A DNA stretch of 36,635 nucleotides from Phycisphaeraceae bacterium (GCA_028282685.1 JANQHK010000124.1:1-36635), one strand, 5' to 3'; positions 1 through 7,872 are shown, numbered from the stretch's first letter. Program-made: numbers and translations. The notes: generated by a model not told the origin, from the sequence alone.

Positions 1-84
1 TATCAGCGCGCCTAGCAACTCAATCAGGTTGTGCGCCTCGGACGGGGTCAGTTCCTCGATCCTGCCGGTGCGCTGGGCGCTCAT
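1..84 (-). CDS. Unrecognised protein, N-terminal 28 codons only
   Basis: An open frame runs from an ATG at 84 off the left edge of the window. The visible residues begin MSAQRTGRIEELTPSEAHNL and continue IELLGALI, an amphipathic, helix-like stretch. No family can be assigned from 28 residues. There is no convincing Shine-Dalgarno sequence before the ATG, and an in-frame GTG lies three codons upstream. It is called because the codon choice and composition look protein-like and the frame is uninterrupted. It could also be chance. Confidence 0.4.
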   Translation of the reverse strand, partial: MSAQRTGRIEELTPSEAHNLIELLGALI

Positions 85-251
85 ACGCCGCACCAGGCCA
101 GGGCGGGAATCAACAAGCGTGCGGCCCTACGCTTGTTTTCGTGCGCGTTCCACTTGTCCCATATATCGCAAAATAGTCCCATTTCGCGCGCCACTCTACA
201 GTGAGCGTTGCCGGGGCGATTTCGCCGGAACTCGTTGTCGTTCCAATCAAA

Positions 252-340
<89 letters not shown>

Positions 341-507
341 GGAAAGGGCTGCGAGCTACGGGTACCGAGCTTGAGCCCTTGATCCGGGCATTTTAACGCA
401 AAGCGGGGCGGGTTTGAAGAGTCGGGTGCGATGCTGCGTCTACCGCGGTTTCAGCCGGGCTTTTCGCGGCGGTTGCCGGGGCGGCGGGGGTCGTTTACTT
501 TGGGGGC
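341..507. other. Gap between tRNA-Ser and the permease gene
   Basis: This non-coding stretch should contain the tRNA promoter (minus strand) and the promoter of the following permease (plus strand). No good match to either was found. A short ACGCAAAGC string at 396-404 recalls part of the GEMM core, but the rest of that aptamer is missing. A G-rich run just before 508 may serve as a ribosome-binding site. Confidence 0.3.
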
Positions 508-1782
508 GTGAAGGAAGGCGAATCAAGCTCCGAATCGGTGCAGGCCCACCATCGGGTGCGGACGGTCTGCTTGGTGATCTTGGCGACCGTGGCGATCGGT
601 GCGGCGCTGCACTGGTTGAGCGGCGTGCTGCTTCCGTTCGTTCTGGCGGTGTTCTTCGCTTATGCCATCGCGCCGCTGGTCTCCCTGTTGCAACATCGGC
701 TGAAGTTGCCGCGCGTTCTGGCATTGCTGGCAGCGTTCCTGGTGAGTCTGGCGGCACTGGGTTTGCTGGGTTTGCTGGTCGCCACGTCCGTCGGCCAACT
801 CCAGGAAAACCAGAAACTCTACCAGGACCGCCTGAGGGACTTGATCACACAGACCGCCCAGTGGGCCCAACCGATGTTCCCCGAAGAAGCGGCGCAATGG
901 CTGCAAGGATTGGAGGGCGATCTCCCGGAGTCATCGCCCGGAGACGCAACACCGGCCACGCCGGACGACATCTCCGAAGCGCCGGCCGAGGGTGAAGCGG
1001 AGCCCATTGAGCCGATTGGCGCCGAGAACGACCTCACGGATTCGCCGCAAACGGACGACGCCTCTACGGCAGACGTGGTTGGTCAAGTCGACCGCGACGC
1101 CACGTCCACGCTGATGCTGCCGGTCCAACGCGTGCGTGAATTGCTCACGACCACCGCCAGCGCGATTCTCGATCTTCTGAGTAACGGCGTGCTGGTGCTT
1201 ATCTTCATGCTGTTCCTGCTGATGGGCGGCTCGCGCAAATTAAACCTGCAACGCGGCATCTGGGGCGATGTTCAGAAACAGATCCGCACCTACCTGGTCA
1301 CCAAGTTCATGGTCTCGCTGGCCACGGGTGTGTTGACCGGGCTGATCCTGTGGATGTTCGGCGTCGACTTGGCGCTGGTGTTCGGATTGCTCGCCTTCCT
1401 GCTCAACTTCATCCCGAGCATCGGGTCGATCATCGGCACGCTGCTGCCTCTGCCCATGGTCTTATTGAATCCGGAGTTCCAGTGGTGGCATGCGCTGCTG
1501 ATCATTGGTTTGTTGGGCGTGGTGCAGTTCACCCTGGGCAACGTCCTCGAACCGCGCATGATGGGCCGGTCGATGGACCTGCACCCGATCACGGTGCTTC
1601 TGGCGTTGATCTTCTGGGGCACGATCTGGGGCGTGGTGGGCATGTTCCTGGCCGTACCGATCACGGCCGTCAGCAAGATTCTCATCGAGAAGTTTGAACT
1701 GACCCGCCCCGTGGCGGACCTGATGGCCGGTCGGTTGGATCGTCTGGGCGCGGGCGGGGAAACCGATACGTTGGGTGGTTAA
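508..1782 (+). CDS. AI-2E family (PerM/YhhT-like) membrane permease
   Basis: A 424-residue inner-membrane protein of the AI-2E/UPF0118 exporter family. These proteins are proposed to export small molecules such as autoinducer-2, or to act in Na+/H+ exchange. Hydrophobic segments lie near residues 18-38, 40-60, 68-92, 225-240, 265-285, 287-318, 328-345 and 360-390. The C-terminal half carries the family signature, with FIPSIGSIIG at 301-310 and a QFTLGNVLEPRMMG stretch at 340-353. The start is a GTG at 508; no ATG is available before the first membrane segment. Residues about 134-198 form an acidic, Pro/Glu/Asp-rich insertion between the two membrane halves, low in complexity and probably species-specific. 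The gene stands alone between the tRNA and the RHS islet. The family assignment is firm; the substrate is unknown. Confidence 0.9.
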   Translation: MKEGESSSESVQAHHRVRTVCLVILATVAIGAALHWLSGVLLPFVLAVFFAYAIAPLVSLLQHRLKLPRVLALLAAFLVSLAALGLLGLLVATSVGQLQENQKLYQDRLRDLITQTAQWAQPMFPEEAAQWLQGLEGDLPESSPGDATPATPDDISEAPAEGEAEPIEPIGAENDLTDSPQTDDASTADVVGQVDRDATSTLMLPVQRVRELLTTTASAILDLLSNGVLVLIFMLFLLMGGSRKLNLQRGIWGDVQKQIRTYLVTKFMVSLATGVLTGLILWMFGVDLALVFGLLAFLLNFIPSIGSIIGTLLPLPMVLLNPEFQWWHALLIIGLLGVVQFTLGNVLEPRMMGRSMDLHPITVLLALIFWGTIWGVVGMFLAVPITAVSKILIEKFELTRPVADLMAGRLDRLGAGGETDTLGG

Positions 1783-1877
1783 GTTCAAGCGGGGGATGGT
1801 AGTTGTAAATCCGGGCCAGTCCTGATATTTCACTTTCCCACCAGAGACATTATTGAGGGAGTAACCAAAATTTAACC

Positions 1878-1905
1878 TTGACAATTTGCCCCCTGTACCG
1901 AGAAT
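1878..1905 (+). promoter_or_regulatory. Possible promoter before the RHS-core gene
   Basis: A consensus TTGACA at 1878-1883 is followed after 16 bases by GAGAAT (4 of 6 matches to TATAAT). The same stretch also contains TTTGCC...GAATCG...AGTTG, a loose, one-base-shorter version of the motif found before the pilM operon and the fibro-slime gene. The leader down to the start codon would be about 130 bases. This is pattern matching only. Confidence 0.3.
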
Positions 1906-2039
1906 CGCAGTTGACTATTCTCGCCGGAGGATACCGTGGGGCAGTCTCGTCAAAGCCGTCATCGTTCAACCATCGCATTAACGGTGGCTAAGCTATCAAC
2001 CAAACAAAATCTGACGCATCAATCCTTGTGGAGCTACCT

Positions 2040-2936
2040 ATGAAGTGCGGAACTCTATCCGTCGTTGCCGCTTTGGTGCTACTTGCTATTGTCACATCCT
2101 CCGTACAGGCCATGTATCACACCCGGCTGGGCCGGTTCATGCAACGTGATCCATATGGTACGGCTTTGATGGCAACCAGCCGTATGGGCACAGCAGGTCC
2201 ATCAATCGGTGGAGGCTTCCTGCCCCGCGACACAGCAGCTATGCAATACGTTGACGGCCTGAATACCTATGTTGGATACCACATTCTGCATGGTGGCGTT
2301 GATCCCTTTGGCCTGTATAACCATTGGAGCATGGATGTAAAATATTCGACAGAAAACGACGGAAAGACAAAAGTATGTATTCAAGTATATAGAATGATTG
2401 ATAATGGTGGATTTTGGACATGGACTGGCTTGGCTCCCAGAGCTCATTATCGAGAAGGGCACGGTGAGGGTTGTATAACAATGTGTGGAAAAGAAAAAGT
2501 ACAAAGAATGGTTCGAATTATAAACGAGCAATTACGTCATCTCACAGTAGCGGATGGCAGTGGAGAGTTGAGTGAGGCATATGCCCAATCGGTCAAAGTA
2601 GTTGTGTATGGTGGTCTGATATATTTAGCTGCAGGAGGTGCTGCTGAAGTCGGGCCTGCTTTAACCTTGCCTCCAAATCCTGGAACGGTTGGCCCAGACC
2701 CCGGAGACCTTGAGGGACCAGATGACCCGATACCATTTGATCCAGATTATGATGACGACGATAGCTGGAGAAATCCGGATCCCGGTTTTGATCCGCATGA
2801 TCCTGATCAAACGCCATGGTATCCTTGGAATCCTGATCCAGACCCTGATTCCGATCCCGGTCCTCCAGGAAGGCCTCTTCCCAAGCCCGATTTGCCCCCA
2901 GTAATGCCTCCTGATAGATTTAATCCTGCGGCTTAA
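2040..2936 (+). CDS. Secreted stand-alone RHS-core protein with unknown C-terminal domain
   Basis: The ATG at 2040 is preferred over a GTG at 2028: GGAG at 2030-2033 sits six bases upstream, and the ATG begins a clean signal peptide (residues 1-24, ending SVQA). Residues 26-92 are an RHS repeat-associated core: YHTRLGRFMQRDPYG, then YVDGLNTYVGYHILHGGVDPFGL. No YD-repeat shell precedes it, although RHS toxins normally have one of a thousand or more residues. After DPFGL comes an unrecognised domain (93-205) with Cys113, Cys145 and Cys149, a His/Glu/Gly cluster near 136-143, and a hydrophobic stretch at 187-205. Residues 208-298 are an Asp/Pro-rich tail with repeated DPD units. Base composition falls clearly after the DPFGL junction. 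The core is a firm call. A toxin role for the C-terminal domain is inference from RHS architecture. Confidence 0.8.
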   Translation: MKCGTLSVVAALVLLAIVTSSVQAMYHTRLGRFMQRDPYGTALMATSRMGTAGPSIGGGFLPRDTAAMQYVDGLNTYVGYHILHGGVDPFGLYNHWSMDVKYSTENDGKTKVCIQVYRMIDNGGFWTWTGLAPRAHYREGHGEGCITMCGKEKVQRMVRIINEQLRHLTVADGSGELSEAYAQSVKVVVYGGLIYLAAGGAAEVGPALTLPPNPGTVGPDPGDLEGPDDPIPFDPDYDDDDSWRNPDPGFDPHDPDQTPWYPWNPDPDPDSDPGPPGRPLPKPDLPPVMPPDRFNPAA

Positions 2937-3005
2937 CGTGACTTATGAAGCTGGTATGCTTTAGCAGAATAGCTGTGGCAAGAGCACAATCAGAGGAAAG
3001 ACCCA

Positions 3006-3815
3006 ATGGTGTATCAGGCGCTCAATTTGATAATTGAGCCATACGTGCTAAGAAAATGTAGGGTTTACTTTTCAAAACGCATGTATGCGAAAGCCACAAA
3101 ACTACTGAAATGCGCCCGATTTATATCTGGAGACGCGAAAGGTGTATATCACTGTTGGTTAGGCGCCGCCAAACTATGGCTTGGAGACTATACAGGTGCA
3201 ATTAGTGATTTGTCTATCGCAGATGAAAAATGCAATTCAAAGAGTGCCAATGTATTGCGGCTTCGCGGTACAACTTATTTCTGTCTAGATGATCTATGCA
3301 AAGCGGCCTCTGATTTTTCGGATGCAATATCAGTTGCACATAATAAACAATCTCCCCCTTTACATGTATGGAGAGGATTGATTTCGGAGTATTGCAAGAA
3401 CCACTCCATAGCTTTGCAAGACTACATGGAATTGGCTGAGCGTTATCCCCGTGTCGCGTTCTGGTCGCATAAGGCAGCTTTCATTTTATGTTGCTGTCCT
3501 GATCCAACTGTCAGAAATCCCACGTTGGCCGTCGAATATGCCTTACGTGCATGTGAGTGCACAAAGTGGAAGAGCTGGAAAGAGATCAGTGTTCTCGCGT
3601 CCGCAAGAGCCGCAACTGGCGATTTCGACCAAGCGGTTAGAATGGCAAATCTTGCAAAAGGATTGGTTCCAACTGACTTAAAAGACGAACGCCAAGAACG
3701 CGTAGAAATGTATATGCAAGGTGATCAGTATGTTGCAGATTGTGACTATGCAAAATCAAATATAGAGTTGCTAAGATCGTTAGTGTCACAATGGAAGATC
3801 ATCCAAGATGAATAG
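3006..3815 (+). CDS. TPR-repeat protein
   Basis: A 269-residue soluble protein without a signal peptide. AGGA at 2994-2997, eight bases before the ATG, supports the start. Tetratricopeptide-like units are visible near residues 46-73 (W51-LG-DY-AI-D), 84-112 and 119-147. Residues 164-222 (CPDP, AVEYALRACE, TGDFDQAV) form a TPR module of a style familiar from planctomycete proteins. It is cysteine-rich, with three consecutive cysteines at 162-164. TPRs bind proteins, so this is probably a scaffold or partner protein. It follows the RHS-core gene by 69 bases on the same strand and shares its AT-richer composition, so the pair may have arrived together. A role as immunity or chaperone partner is possible but not shown by sequence. 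Confidence 0.75.
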   Translation: MVYQALNLIIEPYVLRKCRVYFSKRMYAKATKLLKCARFISGDAKGVYHCWLGAAKLWLGDYTGAISDLSIADEKCNSKSANVLRLRGTTYFCLDDLCKAASDFSDAISVAHNKQSPPLHVWRGLISEYCKNHSIALQDYMELAERYPRVAFWSHKAAFILCCCPDPTVRNPTLAVEYALRACECTKWKSWKEISVLASARAATGDFDQAVRMANLAKGLVPTDLKDERQERVEMYMQGDQYVADCDYAKSNIELLRSLVSQWKIIQDE

Positions 3816-3934
3816 GCATTATGGATTGAACTCCGACACGCTTTGCAGAAATTACGTGCGATTTGACTATTGTTGCCTTCGCTCTAGTTAGTGCTTCCCG
3901 CTGAGTATTGCTCCAATATCGATACCTGATAGGG

Positions 3935-4903
3935 TCAGTTGGCCGGTTGCAGCATCACGCCGGGCAGCGGGGTGGGGGTTGGTTCGGGACGGGGGCGGGA
4001 CGGGGTGAGCCGTCGCAGGATTGCGCCCACGAACGCGGCGGTCAGGGCGGCGAGCAGGGGATCGGTCACATCGGGATACCGACCGGCATCCAATAGTTTC
4101 ATTGCTTCGGCGGCCAGCGCGATCCCCATCACGCCCGCGATCACCAGGCCCGTCCGCAGGGATGGCCGACCTTTACCCATGGCCAGTGAAAGCATCAGGG
4201 CGATCAGGGCGAAACTCCCGGCCTGCGTGGCCATCGACCGGGCGGCGGCATCGTAGGACATCTGAAAGTGCGGCAGGCCCGGCATCAGGTTCACGCGATC
4301 CAGTGACGGGGTAATCAGCCGTTGCGATTGGGGCAGGGCGTCGAACCCCAACCACATCACCATCAACAGCAATCCAATCACCGCAATCGGCCCGGTATGT
4401 TGCGCGGAGATACGCACGCGACCGGCGCTGCGGATCAACCCGCGACCGATTCGGCCGAGCAGGGGACGCAGGATCAGTGCGGCAAGAGCGCCGATTCCCG
4501 CGCCGCCGGCGTTGAGCAGCCAGTCGGTCAGTGATGCGAAACGCATGGGCATCAGGTGTTGCAGGCATTCGACGGTCCAGGATGTCGCCGCCACGATCCC
4601 GATGGATCGGACGATGGTCCAGCCGACCGAACGGCACCTTTGCATCGCCGCGGTGACGGTGATCCATCCGAACGGAGCGTAGAGCAGGGCGTTGAGGACG
4701 AGGTCATCGATGGGGCCGGGCATCCAGCGCGGGACCGTGAGAAGGTGGACGATTCGGCTCAGCCCATGGATATCGGAACCTGGCGCAGCGAACTGGAACG
4801 GCAGCAGCGATCCGTAGGCCACCGCAGCCAGATACAGCCAGGCCGGCCGGAACCGATAACGGCTGGAGTTGATTGAATGATGGTTCAGCATGGCGTCTGT
4901 CAT
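3935..4903 (-). CDS. VanZ-family membrane protein
   Basis: A multi-pass membrane protein of the VanZ-like family, named after the teicoplanin-resistance protein; its biochemical role is generally unknown. Visible marks are the first membrane segment with YGSLLPF, then DLVLNALLYAPFGW, an E-Q-P-R stretch (TVECLQHLMPMRFASLTDWLLNAGGAGIGAL), and a second hydrophobic half with EAMKLLDAGRYPDVTDPLLAALTAAFVGA. The two halves look related, as if the domain were duplicated. The ATG at 4903 is chosen; an upstream TTG at 4915 and a second ATG at 4891 are alternatives, and none has a clear Shine-Dalgarno sequence. It is transcribed divergently from the pilus operon. Function beyond the family name is not known. 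Confidence 0.8.
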   Translation of the reverse strand: MTDAMLNHHSINSSRYRFRPAWLYLAAVAYGSLLPFQFAAPGSDIHGLSRIVHLLTVPRWMPGPIDDLVLNALLYAPFGWITVTAAMQRCRSVGWTIVRSIGIVAATSWTVECLQHLMPMRFASLTDWLLNAGGAGIGALAALILRPLLGRIGRGLIRSAGRVRISAQHTGPIAVIGLLLMVMWLGFDALPQSQRLITPSLDRVNLMPGLPHFQMSYDAAARSMATQAGSFALIALMLSLAMGKGRPSLRTGLVIAGVMGIALAAEAMKLLDAGRYPDVTDPLLAALTAAFVGAILRRLTPSRPRPEPTPTPLPGVMLQPAN

Positions 4904-5111
4904 GCCGAAATACAAAGAGCGGACCGCTGTTTTTGGTCTGTGCGCCGAAGCCGCGCGGCAAGCCGGTTTTGAGCTAATGAAGGCGGATGTGAGTGGGTTT
5001 GTAACGGTTTTGCGGATCGTGCCGTTTGAATCCCGTGCGCCGGGCGATGGAGTGAGACGACTGTGTTTGTGCCGTCAATGCGCTTGGGGGGAAACGGTGT
5101 GAAAAAGTTTT
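4904..5111. other. Divergent intergenic region, vanZ-like / pilM
   Basis: About 400 bases separate the VanZ-like gene from pilM. The right part holds a promoter-like motif, the GEMM riboswitch and its expression platform, listed separately. In this left part no coding frame, hairpin or clear promoter was found. It must contain the minus-strand promoter of the VanZ-like gene. Confidence 0.4.
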
Positions 5112-5139
5112 GCCTGCGTGAGGCCTGAATCGTAAGTTG
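5112..5139 (+). promoter_or_regulatory. Promoter-like motif GCC-N11-TGAATCGTAAGTTG before the pilus operon
   Basis: GCC at 5112-5114 is followed after exactly 11 bases by TGAATCGTAAGTTG (5126-5139). The same arrangement, with 13 of 14 bases identical in the second box and the same 11-base spacing, lies before the fibro-slime gene at 16555-16582. The motif ends about 12 bases before the aptamer, as expected if transcription starts around 5145. It does not match the classical sigma-54 or sigma-28 consensus and fits sigma-70 poorly. An alternative sigma factor or activator site is an inference. Confidence 0.45.
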
Positions 5140-5150
5140 GATTGTATCGA

Positions 5151-5226
5151 ATCGGCAATCAGGGCAAACCCGTCGCGAGGCGGGGACGCAAAGCGAACGA
5201 TTCCCTCGTGGAAGGTCGCGCTGCCC
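5151..5226 (+). promoter_or_regulatory. Cyclic di-GMP-I (GEMM-I) riboswitch aptamer
   Basis: The two hallmark strings of the GEMM-I aptamer are present in order: AGGGCAAACC at 5161-5170 and GGGACGCAAAGC at 5183-5194. They are joined by a CGTC/GGCG stem capped by a GNRA tetraloop (GCGA, 5175-5178). The second helix is visible as CGATTCC (5198-5204) pairing with GGAA...TCG (5210-5218), with a GG bulge. GGCA at 5154-5157 can pair with TGCC at 5222-5225 to close P1. The family senses cyclic di-GMP, or cGAMP in the GEMM-Ib variants. The AGGG at the ligand pocket resembles the c-di-GMP type, but selectivity cannot be settled by eye. It heads the pilus operon. Confidence 0.93.
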
Positions 5227-5250
5227 CGGACGACGGCTCCGGGCCTGCCG

Positions 5251-5302
5251 CCCCGCCCTTGACGCCGGCCCGCGCCGAAACACTGTGATGCGGAGGTCAA
5301 GG
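5251..5302 (+). promoter_or_regulatory. Riboswitch expression platform masking the pilM start
   Basis: CCTTGAC at 5257-5263 is perfectly complementary to GTCAAGG at 5296-5302. The latter covers the last base of the Shine-Dalgarno GGAGG (5292-5296), the spacer, and the first base of the GTG start codon at 5302. Just before it, CCCCGCC (5251-5257) is perfectly complementary to GGCGGGG (5179-5185), inside the aptamer P2 helix. The two pairings suggest a translational switch. No U-run typical of an intrinsic terminator lies between aptamer and start codon. The pairings are seen in the sequence; the switching model is inference. Confidence 0.55.
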
Positions 5303-6480
5303 TGAAAGCCTGGCGTTGGTCTAAAATGGAGTTGTCGCCGATCGGGCTGGACGTGGGGGCCCGCTTTCTGCGACTGGTTCAAGTCACCACGGAGAATCCA
5401 CCGCGCCTCGCCGCGGCGGCCTCCGCGGTCATCCCCGAAGAACTCGACGACGACCCCGCCCGGCGCGACCGGTTCATCAGCCAGACGCTGAACGAATTGC
5501 TGCGCGCCGGCGGATTCCGCGGCCGACGGGTGGTGCTGGCGATACCGCCGGCCCGCATGCACGTGCAACACCTGCGCGTGGCCAACAAGGGCGACGAAGT
5601 CGTCGGGCAGGATCCCGTTTACGCTGAGTTGCACAAGCGGTTGGGTGTGGACCCCGCGCGCCTGGTCGTCCGCACGATCGAAGTCGGGCAGGTGTTCACC
5701 GACGGCGCGGCGCTGCGCGAGGTGATCTGCATGGCGACCGGCCGCAATGTCGTGATGGATCAGATCAAGTTAGCGGCTCGCTCGCGCCTGAACGCGGTGG
5801 GCGTGCACGGCCAGCCGCAGGCCATCGCCGTGGCCTTCGCGCACATGTTCCGCCGCAAGGACGATGCCCAACGCTCCACGCTCTTCGTGGACATCGGCGC
5901 TTCGATGACCAAAACGATGGTTCTGCACGGCAAGGACGTGGCCTTCGCCAAGATGATCCACGTGACGGCCGACCAGTTGGCCGGTACGCAAACCGCAGCC
6001 GCCGAGGGGGCGCCGGAAGCGGACGAGCCGTTGCAGGAGGTGGTCGCGATCGACCAATGGCAGGAGCAGGTGGGGGAGTTGGAAGTCTCTGGCGGGCAGT
6101 CCCGTTCGCATTCGTCTTCCCCGTTGCTGACGGCCCTGCCTCCGGCGGCCGAAACCGAAACCGAAACGGTCGCGGAACCGGCGAATCACGAGATGTCCGA
6201 TTGCCTGATCGATGAGTTGCAGTTGTGCCTGGGCTATCACCACGCGCTGTATCCGGAGCGTCCGATCGAGAAGCTGGTCTTTCTGGGCGGTGGTTCGGAA
6301 GATCACGATGCCTGTCGCCGGGTGGCGTCGGCATTGCAGTTGCCGGCCGATCTCGGCGATCCGCTGGCGCAACTGGGCCGATTGCCCGACGCCCATCCAC
6401 CGGTGGGGCTGGATCTGCGTCAACGCCAGGCGAGCTGGGCGTGCCCGCTGGGGCTGTGCTTGCTCCCGGCCGACCTGTAA
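5302..6480 (+). CDS. pilM: PilM-like actin-fold ATPase of the pilus assembly platform
   Basis: A 392-residue cytoplasmic protein with the actin-like fold of PilM/GspL. PilM binds the short cytoplasmic tail of PilN and links the inner-membrane PilNOP complex to the assembly ATPases. The phosphate-1 loop is PIGLDVGA (13-20), the phosphate-2 loop TLFVDIGASMTK (193-204), and the adenosine motif LVFLGGGSED (325-334). Residues about 225-300 form a low-complexity, Glu/Ala/Ser-rich insertion not usual in PilM. The GTG start at 5302 has GGAGG five bases upstream; an ATG at 5288 is out of frame. First gene of the operon, directly behind the c-di-GMP riboswitch, with 24 bases to the next gene. Confidence 0.88.
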   Translation: MKAWRWSKMELSPIGLDVGARFLRLVQVTTENPPRLAAAASAVIPEELDDDPARRDRFISQTLNELLRAGGFRGRRVVLAIPPARMHVQHLRVANKGDEVVGQDPVYAELHKRLGVDPARLVVRTIEVGQVFTDGAALREVICMATGRNVVMDQIKLAARSRLNAVGVHGQPQAIAVAFAHMFRRKDDAQRSTLFVDIGASMTKTMVLHGKDVAFAKMIHVTADQLAGTQTAAAEGAPEADEPLQEVVAIDQWQEQVGELEVSGGQSRSHSSSPLLTALPPAAETETETVAEPANHEMSDCLIDELQLCLGYHHALYPERPIEKLVFLGGGSEDHDACRRVASALQLPADLGDPLAQLGRLPDAHPPVGLDLRQRQASWACPLGLCLLPADL

Positions 6481-6504
6481 ACCGATAAGGAAACGGAACG
6501 GATC

Positions 6505-7296
6505 ATGAACGCATCGCCCAACAGTTTTCTTCCGGAAGATTACGTCGAACGGCGTGTCGAGCTGCGCACGAACCTGATCTGCCTGTCGCTGTTCGGGGTG
6601 GTGTTGCTTACGGTGGTCGGAGCGTATCTGGTCACGCGTGCCGACAGCAACGAAGCCTTTGAACGGCAGCGTCAGATCAATCAGAAATACACCGAGGCCG
6701 CCGAACGTCTGGCCCAGCTTGAAGAGCTGCGCAAGCAAAAGCGTTCGCTGTTGCGCAAGGCGCAGGTCAGTGCCACGCTGGTCGAGCCGGTCCCCCGCAG
6801 CAACCTCCTGGCCGACCTGATCAACCGTATGCCCGATTCGCTGAGTCTGCTTGAACTGGATTTGACCAGCAAAAAACTGGCCATGGCCAAAGCCAAGGCG
6901 GACCCGAAGAAGTCGGCCATGGCGAACAAGAAGAAAAAGAAGGGATCGGACGAACCGGCTCCGCCGCCGGTGCCGCGCTACCGCGTGATGCTGACCATCG
7001 TCGGCATTGCGCCCACCGACATGCAGGTGGCCGCCTTCATGGCCGAGCTGGCGCGTTCGCCGTTGTTCAGCGAGGTCGATCTGCTGTTTTCCGAGAAGAA
7101 GAACATGGAAGAGGTCTCGATGCGCCGCTTCAAGGTGCGTGCGGTCCTCAGCAACGAGGCGGATGTCCGTGCCCTGGACCCGTTGATCAAACCGCGCCCG
7201 CAGGGCGGGTCGGTGTTCGGCACGATGATCGGGAGTCTGGGCGACCTGTCGAACGAGCCGGTGGCGGAAGTGCCGGCCGTGACTGAGAACGAATAA
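6505..7296 (+). CDS. pilN: PilN-like inner-membrane pilus assembly protein
   Basis: A 263-residue bitopic protein. The N-terminal tail NSFLPEDYVERR (6-17) corresponds to the conserved PilN segment that docks into PilM. One membrane helix (about 22-44) is followed by a coiled coil (about 50-90) and a periplasmic ferredoxin-like region (about 160-215, RYRVMLTIVGIA... to FKVRAVL). Residues 121-157 are a Lys/Ala- then Pro-rich insertion with five lysines in a row, unusual for the family. It lies between PilM- and PilO-like genes, the standard pilMNOP order, and probably forms a heterodimer with the next gene product. The call rests on order, topology and the N-terminal motif. Confidence 0.82.
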   Translation: MNASPNSFLPEDYVERRVELRTNLICLSLFGVVLLTVVGAYLVTRADSNEAFERQRQINQKYTEAAERLAQLEELRKQKRSLLRKAQVSATLVEPVPRSNLLADLINRMPDSLSLLELDLTSKKLAMAKAKADPKKSAMANKKKKKGSDEPAPPPVPRYRVMLTIVGIAPTDMQVAAFMAELARSPLFSEVDLLFSEKKNMEEVSMRRFKVRAVLSNEADVRALDPLIKPRPQGGSVFGTMIGSLGDLSNEPVAEVPAVTENE

Positions 7297-7314
7297 CCCA
7301 CCGGAGTCGCCGTC

Positions 7315-7866
7315 ATGCGATTTGGACTACGCGAATTGATTTTCTTCATGGTGTTGATCGGCTTGCCGATCTGCGCGTACTTCTTCGCCTTCAAGCCGAT
7401 GAATGAAACCAAGAAGGCCGTGATCGCCGAGTGCAAGGCCAAGGAGAACCGCCTGAAGAAGTTGGAACTGGCGCGCCACATCGAGAATCTCGGCGACGAG
7501 ATCGACAAGCTCTCCCAGGCGATCGCCCTGTTCGAGGACCGATTGCCCGAAGCCAAGGAAGTGGAAGTGATTCTCCGGGAAGTCTGGCAACTGGCGACGC
7601 GGCGCGGCTTGAACTCGCGCAGCGTCCGCACCGAGGAGCCGGAGCAATGCGCCGGTTGCCTGGAACTGCCGATCGCGATGGAGATGAACGGCAACTTCGA
7701 CGGTTTTTACAGTTTCCTGCTCGACCTGGAAAAACTACCGCGCATCACGCGCATCCACCAGATGGAGCTGAACAAGCTGACCGACGAGGAGGGTCACATG
7801 GAGGCCCGCTTCACACTCAGCATTTTCTTTGAACCTCAGACCGGCCAAGGCGGGCCAAAGGCATGA
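7315..7866 (+). CDS. pilO: PilO-like inner-membrane pilus assembly protein
   Basis: A 183-residue bitopic protein: one membrane helix at about 9-27, a coiled coil at about 35-80, then a periplasmic domain with FDGFYSFLLDLEKLPRITRIHQMEL (about 126-150), the characteristic PilO motif in which F-x-L-x-LE-x-LPRI/x-R-I is conserved. CGGAG upstream of the ATG at 7315 gives a ribosome-binding site. It follows pilN by 18 bases. With PilN and PilP it would form the periplasmic alignment complex that connects the ATPase platform to the outer-membrane secretin. Confidence 0.85.
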   Translation: MRFGLRELIFFMVLIGLPICAYFFAFKPMNETKKAVIAECKAKENRLKKLELARHIENLGDEIDKLSQAIALFEDRLPEAKEVEVILREVWQLATRRGLNSRSVRTEEPEQCAGCLELPIAMEMNGNFDGFYSFLLDLEKLPRITRIHQMELNKLTDEEGHMEARFTLSIFFEPQTGQGGPKA

Positions 7867-7872
7867 ATCCAG

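Noticed and set aside
396-470. ACGCAAAGC string before the AI-2E-family gene as a second GEMM riboswitch
   Set aside because: The AGGGCAAACC half and the P2 stem are missing, so the match is too short.
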